Source of the DNA: Beroe ovata
Taxonomy: Eukaryota > Ctenophora > Nuda > Beroida > Beroidae
Direction: 5' to 3'
Assembly (NCBI GenBank): GCA_946803715.1
Contig: CAMPET010000155.1
Coordinates: 109,602 to 162,861, forward strand
DNA: 53,260 nucleotides
The notes under the pieces were generated by a model. It was not told the DNA's origin, did no database searches, and worked only from the letters and a program-made list of their open reading frames with translations. Made by a program: the position numbers and the translations under genes. Positions 1 to 11,749 of the stretch are shown here, one piece after another. The first letter of the stretch is position 1; each line of letters begins with the position of its first letter.

Positions 1-66
1 AGTGGTCATAGTAGAGTGGTCATAGTAGAGTGGTCATAGTAGAGTGGTCATAGTAGAGTGGTCATT
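1..66. repeat. Tandem repeat at window edge
   Basis: About four and a half head-to-tail copies of a 15-base unit reading roughly AGTGGTCATAGTAG run from the first base. It is probably the end of a longer minisatellite outside the window. From here to the RPB9 stop codon at 353 I see no gene, only AT-rich sequence likely to contain the RPB9 3' flank. Confidence 0.8.
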
Positions 67-352
67 GTAGATTGTCAATTCATCGTTACTCATGAGATAT
101 AGGGAAAACAGTTGGAGAGGAAGCTAATGGATGAGCTGGAGAGACACAAAAAATAAATAAGTATCAGTCGTAAAGCATAGTCTGCTTTTCAAATCTTATG
201 ATTGAAATACAAAGGAATGTTGCCACTGTTTGTCGAATGAATAATATTCCTCGACGAATTTCAGACACTCTTGTTCATAATGATATGAAGAAATAAAAAC
301 TGTGAACTTTCACCACAATTTGAGCACTCTACTTGTGCACTCAATCTCCCTG

Positions 353-742
353 CTACTCAGTCCACTTATGGTTACACTGCTGGTTACAGCACACATAGTA
401 CAGTCTCATGCCGTGATCGGCAGCACTGCTCTGAGCCTGGAAGAACACCGCACTACACTGACTACATCGCGGACACGGGTGATCCTGAGTTCGGGGCAGG
501 GTGGGGTCCGTGATGACGTCACCCACTATCGTACCCAGCTCGTCTATCTCGTGGGTGATCTTGTTCACGTAGATACAGTTGTTGTCCGCCCTCTCCTGAT
601 GGAGACAGTTCTGACAGTGGTACATGAGACGTTTCGTGGCTTTGTCTTCCTTGGGATAGAGCATATTGTTACACTCGGGACAGAATTTGATGCCAACGAA
701 CTGTGGACCTTCCGAGGTGGTCGTTTGGTTTCCGATAGTCAT
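353..742 (-). CDS. POLR2I: RNA polymerase II subunit RPB9
   Basis: A single-exon gene for a 129-residue protein (family about 125). RPB9 is the small two-zinc-ribbon subunit of nuclear RNA polymerase II, at the jaw of the enzyme, and affects start-site choice, elongation and fidelity. The N-terminal ribbon is visible as CPEC (C21, C24) and CQNC (C43, C46). The C-terminal TFIIS-like ribbon has CPRC, followed by the diagnostic AVFFQ, then YYVC and a second cysteine four residues later, ending HKWTE as in other animals. The start is the only ATG that gives the family length. It lies 253 bases downstream of the SRP72 stop on the same strand. The lack of introns is unusual in this intron-containing neighbourhood. 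Confidence 0.97.
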   Translation of the reverse strand: MTIGNQTTTSEGPQFVGIKFCPECNNMLYPKEDKATKRLMYHCQNCLHQERADNNCIYVNKITHEIDELGTIVGDVITDPTLPRTQDHPCPRCSQCSAVFFQAQSSAADHGMRLYYVCCNQQCNHKWTE

Positions 743-995
743 GCCAACTTGCTAGGGATTTTAGAGTGTGAGTTTGAGAATATCATCTTTCACAATTTTG
801 CGCAAGAACACTCTAGCACTCAAATTCCGCATCAGTCTAGTAAAAAGTCATGTAGGTGATTGTACAATACAATGATAATTTATCCACAATAAATGAATAG
901 ATCAAATGGAATTGAACGAATCATAATTGATAAATTATTGATAAGTACACCCCGGAATTATCAAAGGCTAATGATAAAATCCACTTTTAGCTTGT

Positions 996-2927
996 TTACC
1001 ATTTTCCCTTCCCTTTTTTCTTCGGCTTAGCCTTTCCTTTCGAAGCCTGCTGTTTTGCAGGTTGTGCTGGTTGAGCTGCAGCTTTTGCTTCTTCTTCAGG
1101 GACTTTCTTGTTGCTTTCAGACATGTCAAGACTCGCTTCAACAGCTTTGTTCACCGAGGAAAGTCCTTGAGATCCTTTGCCCATTGCCTCGTTCCTATTC
1201 CTCTTCTTCTTACGATAGTAGGTCCTCTCTTGTCTTGGTATCCATCGCTCAGGGTCAGGACCACCCTCAACAAGAACCTTGGGCAGCTTTCCTTTCTTCT
1301 TTTTCCTTTTCTTCTCCTTTGTTTCGAACTTCCGGTTAGCCTCGTTGATCTTTTCTTCCTCCGGCTTGATAACTTTCCGTAATCCTCTACCTGAGGTCAC
1401 ACCAACACCCATCTCGAGATCATCTAGGTTTATTGAAGAAGGAATATCAATGTCAGGCAGTAATTGCGCCACTTCTTGAGCTCGAGGAGCATCGAACAGG
1501 GAATAGGATTGAATCAAAAGAGCCAGGGCCTTGATGTTAGATGGGTTATCTTTCAACAACTGCTCCAAGGTTTCAGCTGCTTTTTGTGGCATGTTGTATG
1601 CTAGCTCAAACTTGGAACAATCAAGCATCCAGTTGTTTATCTTGTCATTGGAATAGTTCCCAGATTGTCTGATGACCTCGAATGCACCAGACAAATATTC
1701 AGTAGCTTCCTCTTCTCCATAACTCAGGAGGATCAATGATGCGATCAAGCCAATTGTAGCAGGGTTGTTGGAAAATGAATGCTCCTTCTTGAGCGTATCA
1801 GCACATTCACCATACAGCTTTGACTGCTTGAGAAGCTCGGCTTGGGTGAGGAGTATCAGCTCTTCCTGAGAGTCACTCTCTCTAAGGATCTCCAGAGCAA
1901 GGTCCCACTTCTTATCCTTTGTGTAGTAAGTTGCAAGAAGGAGTGGAACAAGAGGACTCCCTGTGGACTTCAACTGCTCACTCTTCTTTTTGAATTGCTC
2001 CAGTTGGTTGGTATAGAAGCTAAGGAGACACGAGTTGAATGTAACTGCATTAATCTGGTGTGATACCAGTTTCTTGTTTACAGTGTCATTGCTTGCAATT
2101 TTAATCTTCTTCTTGCTGTCGAACATGTTTTGATCCTTGTTGATGCAGATTATATTGTTGGCAGCTACTGCCAAGGTCTGTGGATCACCATGTTTCTCTT
2201 TGAGAACCTGGTTGTACAGTTCAAGAGCTTCTTTCACCTTCCCGCATTTCTGCAAATACAATCCTTTCATTACCTGTATTGGAGCCAACTCGGACTTTGC
2301 CTCGATTTCGTCATCTTCAAATTCCCTGAGACAAAGTTTCTCTGCCTTATCTAAGTTTGACTCAGTTGAATCGAAATCCCCAGTTGCGAGACTATGGCAA
2401 GCAGCGTTGAAACACAACTCATAGGTATTGGTCTTAACAGGAAACCACTTGGCTGGTTTGGATGTGAAGGAAGCTGAAGACGCGAGAGCAGCAGCAAGGT
2501 TGGATTCTCTTTCATCAGAGTTAGAATCCAGTGTGTTCTTTATCAGTGTCTTGTAGACTTCTACAGATTTCTCATACTGCTCCAGCTTGTAGTAAATTTG
2601 TGCAAAGAGATCGTCTACCTTTGGTGATGGTTCAGCATTGTTGAGTTCAGTGAGTGCGTCTTCCAGCTTGTTCATTCTGTACAGACAGTACGCACGTTCA
2701 TGCCACATGGCTAACTTCTGTAACTCCTTGTCAGTGGTCATGACGTGATACGCCTCCTTACACTTGTCCAGCTTCAGAAGACACACAACCTTACATTTCA
2801 GAGCATCGATATCCTTTGGGTCCTTCTTGAGGACCTCTATCACAAGAGGTAATGCTTTTTGGAAGAGCCCCTCTTGGCCTAGCTTTTTGATTTGTGTGAA
2901 TAACTGGGCCGTTGTTTTCTCGGCCAT
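996..2927 (-). CDS. SRP72: Signal recognition particle subunit SRP72
   Basis: One uninterrupted exon for 643 residues, close to the usual length (about 670). SRP72 pairs with SRP68 on the 7SL RNA of the cytosolic signal recognition particle, which targets ribosomes making secretory proteins to the ER. The first 500 residues are helical TPR-like repeats beginning AQLFTQIKKLGQEGLFQKAL. The C-terminal RNA-binding region carries the family signature PDPERWIPRQERTYYRKKKR followed by MGKGSQG. The protein ends in a lysine-rich tail (KPKKKGKGKW). The ATG at 2927 is followed directly by conserved sequence. The next gene upstream on this strand ends a few hundred bases away. Confidence 0.97.
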   Translation of the reverse strand: MAEKTTAQLFTQIKKLGQEGLFQKALPLVIEVLKKDPKDIDALKCKVVCLLKLDKCKEAYHVMTTDKELQKLAMWHERAYCLYRMNKLEDALTELNNAEPSPKVDDLFAQIYYKLEQYEKSVEVYKTLIKNTLDSNSDERESNLAAALASSASFTSKPAKWFPVKTNTYELCFNAACHSLATGDFDSTESNLDKAEKLCLREFEDDEIEAKSELAPIQVMKGLYLQKCGKVKEALELYNQVLKEKHGDPQTLAVAANNIICINKDQNMFDSKKKIKIASNDTVNKKLVSHQINAVTFNSCLLSFYTNQLEQFKKKSEQLKSTGSPLVPLLLATYYTKDKKWDLALEILRESDSQEELILLTQAELLKQSKLYGECADTLKKEHSFSNNPATIGLIASLILLSYGEEEATEYLSGAFEVIRQSGNYSNDKINNWMLDCSKFELAYNMPQKAAETLEQLLKDNPSNIKALALLIQSYSLFDAPRAQEVAQLLPDIDIPSSINLDDLEMGVGVTSGRGLRKVIKPEEEKINEANRKFETKEKKRKKKKGKLPKVLVEGGPDPERWIPRQERTYYRKKKRNRNEAMGKGSQGLSSVNKAVEASLDMSESNKKVPEEEAKAAAQPAQPAKQQASKGKAKPKKKGKGKW

Positions 2928-3210
2928 GGTTTCTGTAAACCTATAGAGATTCAGTGGGTGTTAGTTATCATCCATACCGTATGGTAATGATAATCGAATG
3001 ATAATCGAATTACCAACACAAAACACTATATTTTAGATTAATAGATTGTATTAGATTGGAGTAAGCAACACAGTTGATCTATGATTAAGTGTCATTTACG
3101 TAAAACAATAAACATCAGTTGTGAAAAGTACAAAATTAGTTCAAATTCCAAAATGCAACCATCTCAATCCCCATAAACATATTTCAACACGGCAGTTATC
3201 AAGGAGAGTT

Positions 3211-5995
3211 TCATGAAATTTTCTCCTCTGTGATGAAAGAGCAGAATTCCCCTAACTCTGCTAGCTCTGTTGACAGCAAGTCTGTGTCGCGAGTTCTGTT
3301 TACCAAGGAGGTGTAGATGTGGTCATCCATCATTCCCTGTCGTGGAGACTATCAATTAATGGGGAATTTTGAAATTTTCAGACGAAAATCTTTGATTTAA
3401 CCGTAGGTACCTACCGAGTCCCTAACAAAGGTAAGAACATTACTTCAAGTCTTGATTAAAGAAGCTTAAGACTTCAACAAAACGGGGGCAAGTATAGAGA
3501 TATCATCAAGAGAGCGAATGTAACCCACCACATGCCGCAGGTCAGAGTAGATATCAGGAAGTTGGTGTAGCTTAGCGGAGGTGATGATCCGACACCAGAG
3601 AGCAGTTGTGAGAGGGTAGACACGGAGACACTGGGACAGTGTTCGGAACTCTCCGTAATCACATGGTATCATGCTCTGTGAGAGTGCTTTTCATGATAAT
3701 AGGTAGTGTGTTAAATATAGTGATGTGAAAATCTTTCAGAGGGTTCACTGTACTGTTCATTTGTAAGATTTAGGTGATATGTTCAACCACCAATGCCGAA
3801 TAGAATGCTACTTTACCGAATAGAAGAAGTTTGTGAAGAGATAGTTCCAGAAAGGTCTGTCCATGCCTATGCCATACTCGCTACACAGTTGTGCTATATA
3901 CTGTACCATCATGACATATTCCTGTGACGAGGCGTATTCCAGTTGCCTGCACAAGCCGTTTCTGCCTCCTACTATCTGAGTGAGTGGGGTGGCTATCAGA
4001 GATCACTCTCCTTAGGGAATGGTTCAAATAATGACCAAACACTTATCTACTAGGTTTATTGGTTACCTACCACGTTTAAACACTCGTATATCATGAACTT
4101 ATCATGAACAACTCTAACCCGAATAAGTTTATCGTTTCCCCTTTCTCTGGCAATGTGGAGAACCAATTCATAGTTCTTGCAGAGTGACGAGAATTTACCC
4201 ATGGGAACTGGTATATGGTTGAAATTCTTCAGACTCCCCTGGGTACAGCTGCAGAACTGTGCTATCTGCTTGTATGCTGGGGCATTGTATAATCCTGACA
4301 CAACCTTAGCCTAGAGAATAGAGACGTATGTAGGCTTGCTCACAATATGATCGATAATGGTACTTGTCACTATAGCTCTATAGGTACAAAGTACAGATAA
4401 ACAATTAACAATATCGATATCATGAACATCAAAGTATAGCTCAACTCTCTTATATCTCACCAACATAGCATAGTCATCTGTACTGATAATCCTCTCTCCG
4501 GAACTGCTGGTAGCTAGATGTTGTTCCATCATGATTCCTGCTTCCTCCCTCCTGCCAGTGCGGAGCCGCTTGTCAAGCGAGTCTAACAACGCTTGCAGAG
4601 TGAGGGGCGTGACGGAGGATTCGGCAAGCGACGCATCTATCTGGGAAAAGATAGAGTGGAATTTTCCCCCAATATTTGCAGACTTTTGACAGAGAATCAT
4701 GTAACTCTTACTTAACATGGTGCTTTCTCTATTGCAGTATATACAGTAATTGTGAGAATACTCACCTCTTCAAATAGTCCCAGGATACGAAGTACATTTC
4801 CCAGTGTTCTCTTCACTATTGGATGGACGGAGTCTGGCCGTTTCTTAGCCTTGTCCAGGAACTGCAGTGCCAACTGAAGATTGGATCGGTTAATGACACA
4901 GCATGGGTTTTTCAATGGTGTTGGTGAAAGAGCGGAAATGCTGAACAACATGACATGATTTTTCAACCCTCGCTCTACAGTCCACAGGCACTCAAAAACA
5001 CATCATTAATACAAACATGGCCAAAGGGCAAAGACTACAGTATCACTTCGAAACCACGCGATTTGCCTACTAACCTTGACAGCCGTTTCCCTGTCTTGTG
5101 AGGTGGTGAGTGAGAGCAAGTAGTTGTTGACGATCAGAGCGAGCAAGTCTGCTTCATGTCTCTGTCTCCCGTATTGATCCCGGCCAAGTTTCCAACACAA
5201 CTTCACTAATTCGTCACACCACTCTACTTTACCCTATGAAATAGCAGAGAGCGAGAGTCATAGAATTTCGAGTTCATCGGGATAGCGCATGAAAGAGTAC
5301 TTAGTTCATTAGTCTGCAGACCGTATGCCACGGCTTCTAACCTCCAGAGCAAACTTGGTCGACATAAGTTTGATGACTTGGCTGGAAATGTAGTGAGATT
5401 TAGGGTTTTCTGCCATGTAGAGATGGAAACGTGATCTCATGTCCGCGGCAGAACCGTCATTCTTGAGACTGAAAATGCAAAACATCGACGGTAAACTCTG
5501 AGACATCTTCGTTCGGTATTGCACAGACAGTTCAGGTTTGACAAAGTTCATTTTTATGAAGAACGATAGCTACGAGTTCATGAAAACACTCCCCTCTCAA
5601 CCCATAATAGAAACTACCTACTTGTGAACATCGTCTTTGAACTGGAGATAACGAATTTTCTGTTCCTTATTCAACTTTTGTTTAAAGAATTTCCATTTTA
5701 TTTCTGCAGGTATGAGCAGATCGCTCTCCTCTTCGCCTTCACTTCCTTCTTTTTCAGAGTCTGATTCTACGTCTTGATCGTCATCTGACTCCTCTAATCG
5801 TGATTCCCGACTCGAATTGTACTCAGTATATTGTGTGCTGAATGATCTATGAGGAACGCTGAGCTGTCCCTGCTCTGGTCCCGGGAGATGGGCGTGGTAT
5901 TCTCGTGGCAGGTGTCTGTCAAAGTGTGGGACTGTCAGACAGGGTAGATACCGGAGGGAGAGGATGTGGACACGGGTACACAGAGCAGCTGCCAT
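3211..5995 (-). CDS. Unrecognised helical-repeat protein, possibly mitochondrial, 8 exons
   Basis: Exons whose phases agree: 5622-5995, 5342-5468, 5075-5233, 4766-4873, 4461-4640, 4119-4310, 3817-3975 and 3466-3675 with a TAA, giving about 502 residues. A further open exon at 3211-3336 with a good acceptor, reading GMMDDHIYTSLVNRT, suggests an alternative 3' end if a weak donor in the 3466-3675 exon is used. The N-terminus (MAAALCTRVHILSLRYLPCL) is basic and hydrophobic like a mitochondrial presequence. A strongly acidic block (EESDDDQDVESDSEKEGSEGEE) follows at about residues 68-90. The remainder is predicted almost all helical, with TPR/PPR-like blocks such as LALQFLDKAKKRPDSV. I could not match it to a named family; a mitochondrial PPR- or mitoribosome-type role is only a guess. 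The exon structure is solid and the identity is not. Confidence 0.6.
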
Positions 5996-6359
5996 TCCTT
6001 ATGGATATTGAATATGTTAGTCAGGGGCATTGTCAATCGCAAAACTAACTTTATTGTCAGAATTCGTAGCTGAAGGAAAAATAAGAAAATTGTAGAATAT
6101 GTTTTTCAGTGATCAACTTTCCTCAAATGCTAGGTTTGATGCCACAATTCAAGAAATTAAATTGTTTATCAATCATCATTGTGCGATCAGCTCGCGACAT
6201 ATACACTTCGGCACATACCTACTTATCTCAATTATAGATAAGACATTCATATTATGATATGATACCATGCAATGAATGATAGTGACTTTTTGTGTGTTTT
6301 GGTTGTGTCTCTATGACTTGAGCTTGCTAGTCGTTTTGTATTGAGATCAATCTGTGACG
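5996..6359. other. Divergent intergenic region
   Basis: About 360 AT-rich bases separate the start codons of two divergently transcribed genes, the helical-repeat gene (-) and the SLC18B1-like gene (+). No open exon, RNA gene or clear TATA box was seen. It is likely to contain both promoters. Confidence 0.5.
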
Positions 6360-8094
6360 ATGCCTGATTTGGAATTTGACCGGTCATATGAGGGCAAGTA
6401 GAACATCTGAATTACATTAGTACATTCTTATGAAATATTACTTGAATAAATTCATCTTGACATCTCAATCCCTCAGATTCACCACTGCTGGCTGGAACCG
6501 ATAAGCCGCTAAGCCACCGCCGAAAGTGGCTGATCATTGCCACCCTTACCATGAACTTTCTAGCGCTATCTACATGCAGTTCCATCAGATATGGCTTCCT
6601 CGTCCATTCCTTTTCCATAAGAGGAGTCCCTGGTAAAGTGTTTGGTCTGATGGAAGGCAGCACATTTGTTGGCTGTCTCATAGCATTCACCTCCACACTT
6701 GCAGAGCGGCTAATGAGACTTGTCAGGAACAGTAGGTACCTGCTGGTCGGACTCTCCGGTATTTGGTTTCTCATAGCTCTCTCCACTGGTCTGGTATACT
6801 ACATCCCGAGCAACACACCTGTAGTCATTCTGTCAGGATGTCTGAGGATCATAACTGGGTGCATCAACTTCCCCATTGCTATCATAGCGTATGACTTCGT
6901 CAATGCAAACCTGAAGCAGGACTTTGATCTAGTACTAGGGATACTCAACATGGGCTGCTACATTGGCCACGGCTTGTCGCAGCTTATTGGATGTTACTTG
7001 TACGATCATTTCGGCTACCTGACACCATATCTCTTCGCTTCTTCTCTGATTCTAGCCAGTGGTATATCGATGCTGTTTGTCCTACCCAACAGTCAGCCTT
7101 ACCTGTTGAGTGAGAAGAAGCCTGCAGACTCCGATTCATTGAATATGGAGAACAGTAAGCTATCATGGAAACTGGCGATACCACTATTAGCAATCATCCT
7201 AGTGAAAAGTAACTATGGAGCACTACAGGTTAGCGAGATGATAGATGATCACCAGTCACCCTTCACCAAACTACCTAACTCCCACATCTACGTAACTCCC
7301 CCCTCAATTCCCAGGTTAGCATCACTCCCTTCCTACACACACAGTTCCACAAGACTATCTCCTACGGGGGCATGGTATCCACGCTCGTGTCAGTTGGCAT
7401 GGCAACCAGCAGTCTTCTCTGTGGCAACCTGCTCCAAAGAGAGATCCTACGGCCCACTTCGATCATGATTCTCGGTTCATTCTCCGTCTGCATGGGTATC
7501 CTGATATGTTTCCCTCAGCCCACCATGCCAATGTATGATCTGGCACCAGTGTTGGCGATTCCTGGCGCATTCATAGCCGGAACAGGGGACCCTCTCCTTG
7601 CATTGTCGGGTCTGAGGACTCTCATTCAAATACAGGTGTGGCGGACATGATAACCAGTTTAAACTAAGTATCGAGTTCATGGTCTGGGGACATATGTCTG
7701 GGGACATAGGTACAATAAGTCTGCACCCATTCAGGAGGACAAAACAGGGGAGCTATCGCCTGCCATCACCACAAGGGTAACGAGCATATGGACCATAACT
7801 GTGTTCACATTCTACTATCTGGGTTCATTCCTGGCAGGAACTATCTCCGACTACTTCTCTTACCCAGGTTCAGTCGATATGACTGTCACGTACTCCTGTG
7901 ACCATGTACGTGACGTAATTAGATGAACATCACCGTGTTACGTCATTGAAAACCAATTCATTCTTTTCATCTTTTCAGATATGGGTCTGATTCTGGCTTG
8001 TCTCTGTTTTGCAGCTGTCCTGATTTGTACAAGTCTTAGAATATCAGAGAATTTCAGGAGAGAAGAGGATAAAACGAATATGTTTCTAGAATAA
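6360..8094 (+). CDS. SLC18B1-like: MFS transporter, SLC18B1-like (vesicular polyamine/amine type)
   Basis: Five exons: 6360-6393, 6477-7228, 7315-7635, 7735-7867 and 7979-8094, giving 451 residues (human SLC18B1 is 456). The first exon encodes MPDLEFDRSYE and joins SPLLAGTDKPLSHRRKW only if intron 1 uses a GC donor (GG|GCAAGT); phase and reading frame then fit exactly. The remainder shows about twelve hydrophobic segments separated by basic loops (AERLMRLVR, LLQREILRP), the layout of the major facilitator superfamily. SLC18B1 proteins export or store polyamines in vesicles; that substrate is inferred from family resemblance and could be wrong. It is convergent with CLN3, whose stop lies about 440 bases downstream. 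Confidence 0.75.
6394..6476 (+). other. Candidate GC-AG intron in the SLC18B1-like gene
   Basis: The sequence around the end of exon 1 is TATGAGG|GCAAGTAG, with a conventional acceptor (CAATCCCTCAG) 83 bases on. No GT in the area gives the needed phase 1, while the GC site does and otherwise matches the donor consensus perfectly. Confidence 0.7.
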
Positions 8095-8536
8095 TCTGCG
8101 AGGAACGATGGGGACGAACAGTGGGGACATCACAAGTTTGATGAGAAACAGCAAGTTTTTGTGCCCAGTGATCAGTCAAGGAGGCATTCGTTGGTTGGTA
8201 CTACGTATTAGAAAGTGTGGTTATGATGTGACACTTGTTAGAGTTTTTTCAATTGTTTCGAATCGATTACCTCTGCAGCTTATTTCTAAATCATACGAGG
8301 CTTTGAAAATAATGAAAACTACAATTATCTTACATTCAATACGGTAAAAACAATCAATTATTGGAAATCTCAATCATAATTTCCCTGGCTTTAACAAAAT
8401 AAAAACCCCACAATTATCTATGAAACGGAAGTTAATGAATGAAATGTCGTACCTATGTCACAAAATCATCGTTAATTATCAAAAACAATACATCAACTAA
8501 TCAAACTGTCCATTATTTGACTCAGTGATGCACTCA
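8095..8536. other. Convergent intergenic region
   Basis: AT-rich 3' flank between the SLC18B1-like stop (8094) and the CLN3 stop (8537). AATAAAA near 8397 could be a plus-strand polyadenylation signal. No gene seen. Confidence 0.5.
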
Positions 8537-10992
8537 TTACAGCCGGAACTGACAGATGTAATTGTGTATGACAGTTGCCAACACACCAGCGAGTACAATA
8601 CCCAGACTGTCTGACACGGAGGCCAGACCAAGGGCGTACTCTCTCCTATAGTGTGGTACCTGGGATTGGGGAGGTTACACACACAGACACAGACACACAG
8701 ACACACAGACACANTACAAATGCACACGCACACACCCACACCAACCCAGTACATACACACACACTCACACACACACTCACACACGCACACAAACCCACCT
8801 TGAGGTAGATGCTATAGAAAGCATTCACGTATGTCGCACCTCCGAGCAGTCCCTCGTACAAAATGAGAACCAATGTGATCCAGATTGATGGGATAAACGC
8901 ATACCTTGCCTCACAAGCGAACAGGATCAAATTCAAGAACTGGGGATGGAATGGAACGTAATGTATGTCACGTATTAGGTATATATAATACATATACATA
9001 ACGTTTCATAGGTATGATTGTATATTGTACTATTGTATACGTGTGCACGCTGGATAACTTCTTGTTTGGAAATAAAGACTATCATGAAGGTTCACCTGTA
9101 GGATACTGAATATGTGAATGTTGGAGAAGTGAATGCAACTAGCACTAGATCTCGAGATCGTCACACCGACTTGGTAGAGAACTTGGTACCTGTGTGCAGT
9201 GAATTGGTGAACATTAACAGCAGGAAATGTGTTGTACAGCCTAAAATGCTTCGGCCCGTGATCCTTCCGAAAACCGCAGGTGAAAACCACTGTCTAAAGT
9301 ATGGGTGCTCACACTCGATATTGGATATCCATAGACCATGGAGCATTCTTGTACCACATTATCTCGAACATCCCTTGGTTGATAAGATACTCGCTAGCGT
9401 AAACCAAAAACAGGGATCCCATGTAGTATTTCAGTTCCTGCGAACATTGCATAACCTTGTATCCACCAGAAACTAAAAATTTTGATCTGCCACCCTAGCT
9501 ACACTATGTCATGTCAGACAGTGCATACCATGACTCCATTTCCGAACTTTGCAACTGCATCTTTCACGGCGGTGCATGATCCTGGTGAAGAAGCTTCAGT
9601 TACTGGCTCAGAGATTTGGGCTTCTCCCTCACTCTCTTCCTCTAAAAGAGGCTGGAACCCTCCTTCTGGCTCATTGAGCGTTGCTGGTCGAACCAGTATG
9701 AGCCAGTATCTGCAGGAGAAATAATGATGGAATAAAGTAGCCAATTCATACGATCAAACTAAAATTATGATGAAGTTTTAAGAAAGGGGATCAGGCTTTT
9801 CATTGGGGCATCTCATCACTAACGCAATAAGTTCAATAAAAGGGACTACAATCATGAGATATATGGTTTGAGATGGAGTCAGTGCTAGAGTTAGTGCAAG
9901 GTAAAGAGTTGCTCCCAGTATACCAGCAAAACCAGTACCAGAGCTCCAGGCTGTGATAACTCCCCTGTAAGTATCAGATGAGATTTGATGATTAGATTGT
10001 CATCAATAATTCCACATATTGACTCATCAGAACCCAAACAAGATAAGGCTTGAAAACTTACTTCTCAAAATGTGAGGTCAGTGCTAAGAAAGTTATCTCT
10101 CCAATGCCACTACTCAATGCAGCAAGAGCCACACCTGTGAAAGAACAGCAAGGGATATAAATAAGGATGAAGAAGTGCAAGTTAGCTGAACAATTTTATA
10201 CAAGAATGAACTAACCACACAGAATGAGAGAATAGTTGGTGGTGCTGGCAACAGTGACAAAAGAAGCAATGGAAGTAGCAACTGCTGCAGTGACTTTCAC
10301 ACTGCAAATATTAATCCAAATTTGATGAACAGCAATCCTTCAGTTAAGGTTTATAGATGTTTCTAAATTAGTTTCAGTAGCATACTGTTACAATCTGAAT
10401 CACAAACTTGTAATGAATCTTTTGGATGAAAGTTGGCGCAATCAACTTTATAGCCAAGCATGGCAATACATCCGCCAAAAGAATAGGCTGAAAAGTCTTG
10501 CATCAGATAAGAATGCATCATACTTTAGGGACAAGGAATTAACATCAGTCAAATAAATTGCATAATTAGTGATAAATCTATCTTACACCAGTTGATTTAG
10601 ATCCACAGTATTTGGAATCACTGTCACTTCCATTCTGAAAGTATTTAATACAAGACTAATATCTTGGAATTAACACTAGATTAGTCTCACTGACAATAAT
10701 TTTCAAGTATCTTATTAAGCATTCTATACATTTATGAAAAATGTTTTGAGGATTAATTAATCTACACTATTAATGTTACTCACTGAAATCAGATCATAAG
10801 CTGCAGATAGCATTATAACATATCCAAAGTTGTTACAAAGCCCAAACAACCTGAGAATGATCTGGCATTAATCATATAAGACAAAATACCTAACTGATAA
10901 CTGAATAAAGTCCCTTAAACTCAAAGAGGCGGAGAACAAACTTACCAGAAAGCAAAAAGAGCTCTCAAGTTGTTTTGATCAATATGAGCCAT
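8537..10992 (-). CDS. CLN3: CLN3 (battenin), lysosomal/endosomal membrane protein
   Basis: Twelve exons with every phase consistent: 10946-10992, 10784-10850, 10587-10634, 10408-10487, 10216-10301, 10062-10134, 9824-9964, 9529-9709, 9313-9437, 9096-9189, 8799-8939 and 8537-8659, giving 401 residues (human 438). Signature stretches are FWLFGLCNNFGYVIMLSAAY, ILLADVLPCLAIKLIAP, SSGIGEITFLALTSHFEKG, SSGTGFAGILGATLY, ASEYLINQGMFE, QYRVYQVLYQVGVTISRSS, ILYEGLLGGATYVNAF and a C-terminal SVSDSLGIVLAGVLA. CLN3 is a multi-spanning protein of late endosomes and lysosomes, needed for glycerophosphodiester clearance and mutated in juvenile Batten disease. The N-terminus starts about 30 residues later than in human, without the acidic head. 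A CA repeat with one N lies in the last intron (about 8676-8796). The 5' end is repeated at 11097-11480. Confidence 0.95.
8676..8796. repeat. CA microsatellite with single N
   Basis: A CA/CAGA-type simple repeat inside the last CLN3 intron, interrupted by one N at 8714. Spurious Cys/Val-rich reading frames here are products of the repeat. Confidence 0.9.
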
Positions 10993-11095
10993 CCTTGTAA
11001 CAAGATGATAAAGGCTTAATACCACAGTTATGTTGGTAACAAATAAAGATAAGATAAGATAAGATAAGAATTTATGGTATGAACCATCACACTTN

Positions 11096-11480
11096 ACTTC
11101 CATTCTGAAAGTATTTAATACAAGACTATTATCTTAGAATCAACACTAGATTTGTCTCACTGACAACAATTTTCAAGTATCTTATTAAGCATTCTATACA
11201 TTTATGAAAAATTTTTTGAGGATTAATTAATCTACACTATTAATGTTACTCACTGAAATCAGATCATATGCTGCAGATAGCATTATAACATATCCAAAGT
11301 TGTTACAAAGCCCAAACAACCTGAGAATGATCTAGCATTAATCATATAAGACAGAATACCTAACTGATAACTCTTAAACTGAAAGAGGCAGAAAACTAAC
11401 TTACCAGAAAGCAAAAAGGGCTCTCAAGTTGTTTTGATCAATATGAGCCATCCTTGTAACAAGATGATGAAGGCTTTATA
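11096..11480 (-). pseudogene. CLN3 (partial copy): Partial duplicate of CLN3 5' end (exons 1-2), probably an assembly duplicate
   Basis: Directly after a single N at 11095 the sequence repeats about 10626-11010 with a few percent differences and one small deletion. The copy holds the edge of exon 3, all of exon 2 (about 11265-11331) and exon 1 (about 11427-11473) with the same splice signals and ATG. No further exons follow, so it cannot make CLN3 alone. The single N exactly at the start of the repeat points to two haplotypes joined end to end, not to a real duplication. Either copy could be the true 5' end. Confidence 0.75.
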
Positions 11481-11749
11481 CCACAGTTATGATGGTAACA
11501 AATTGAATAACAAAACTGAACTGAATAGTGATTTGAATTAAATTAATCTACAGCTACATTGGATTAAGAAGAACTCAACTTAAGACTTGAATTAACCTGT
11601 ATTTCATAAAAAGCTTCCCTCTTAGGAACAGTATTGTTGCAAATCTTTGTTGACTGATTGTTTCATTCATCAAATACTCAAATAGTCTGGTTTGTGCAAT
11701 TTATCATGATCATTACTTAAAAGTCTCTAAGTCTGTCTATAATGAACCA

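Noticed and set aside
302-859. Plus-strand 185-residue frame over RPB9
   Set aside because: It is the antisense shadow of the RPB9 gene; the minus frame carries the zinc-ribbon motifs.
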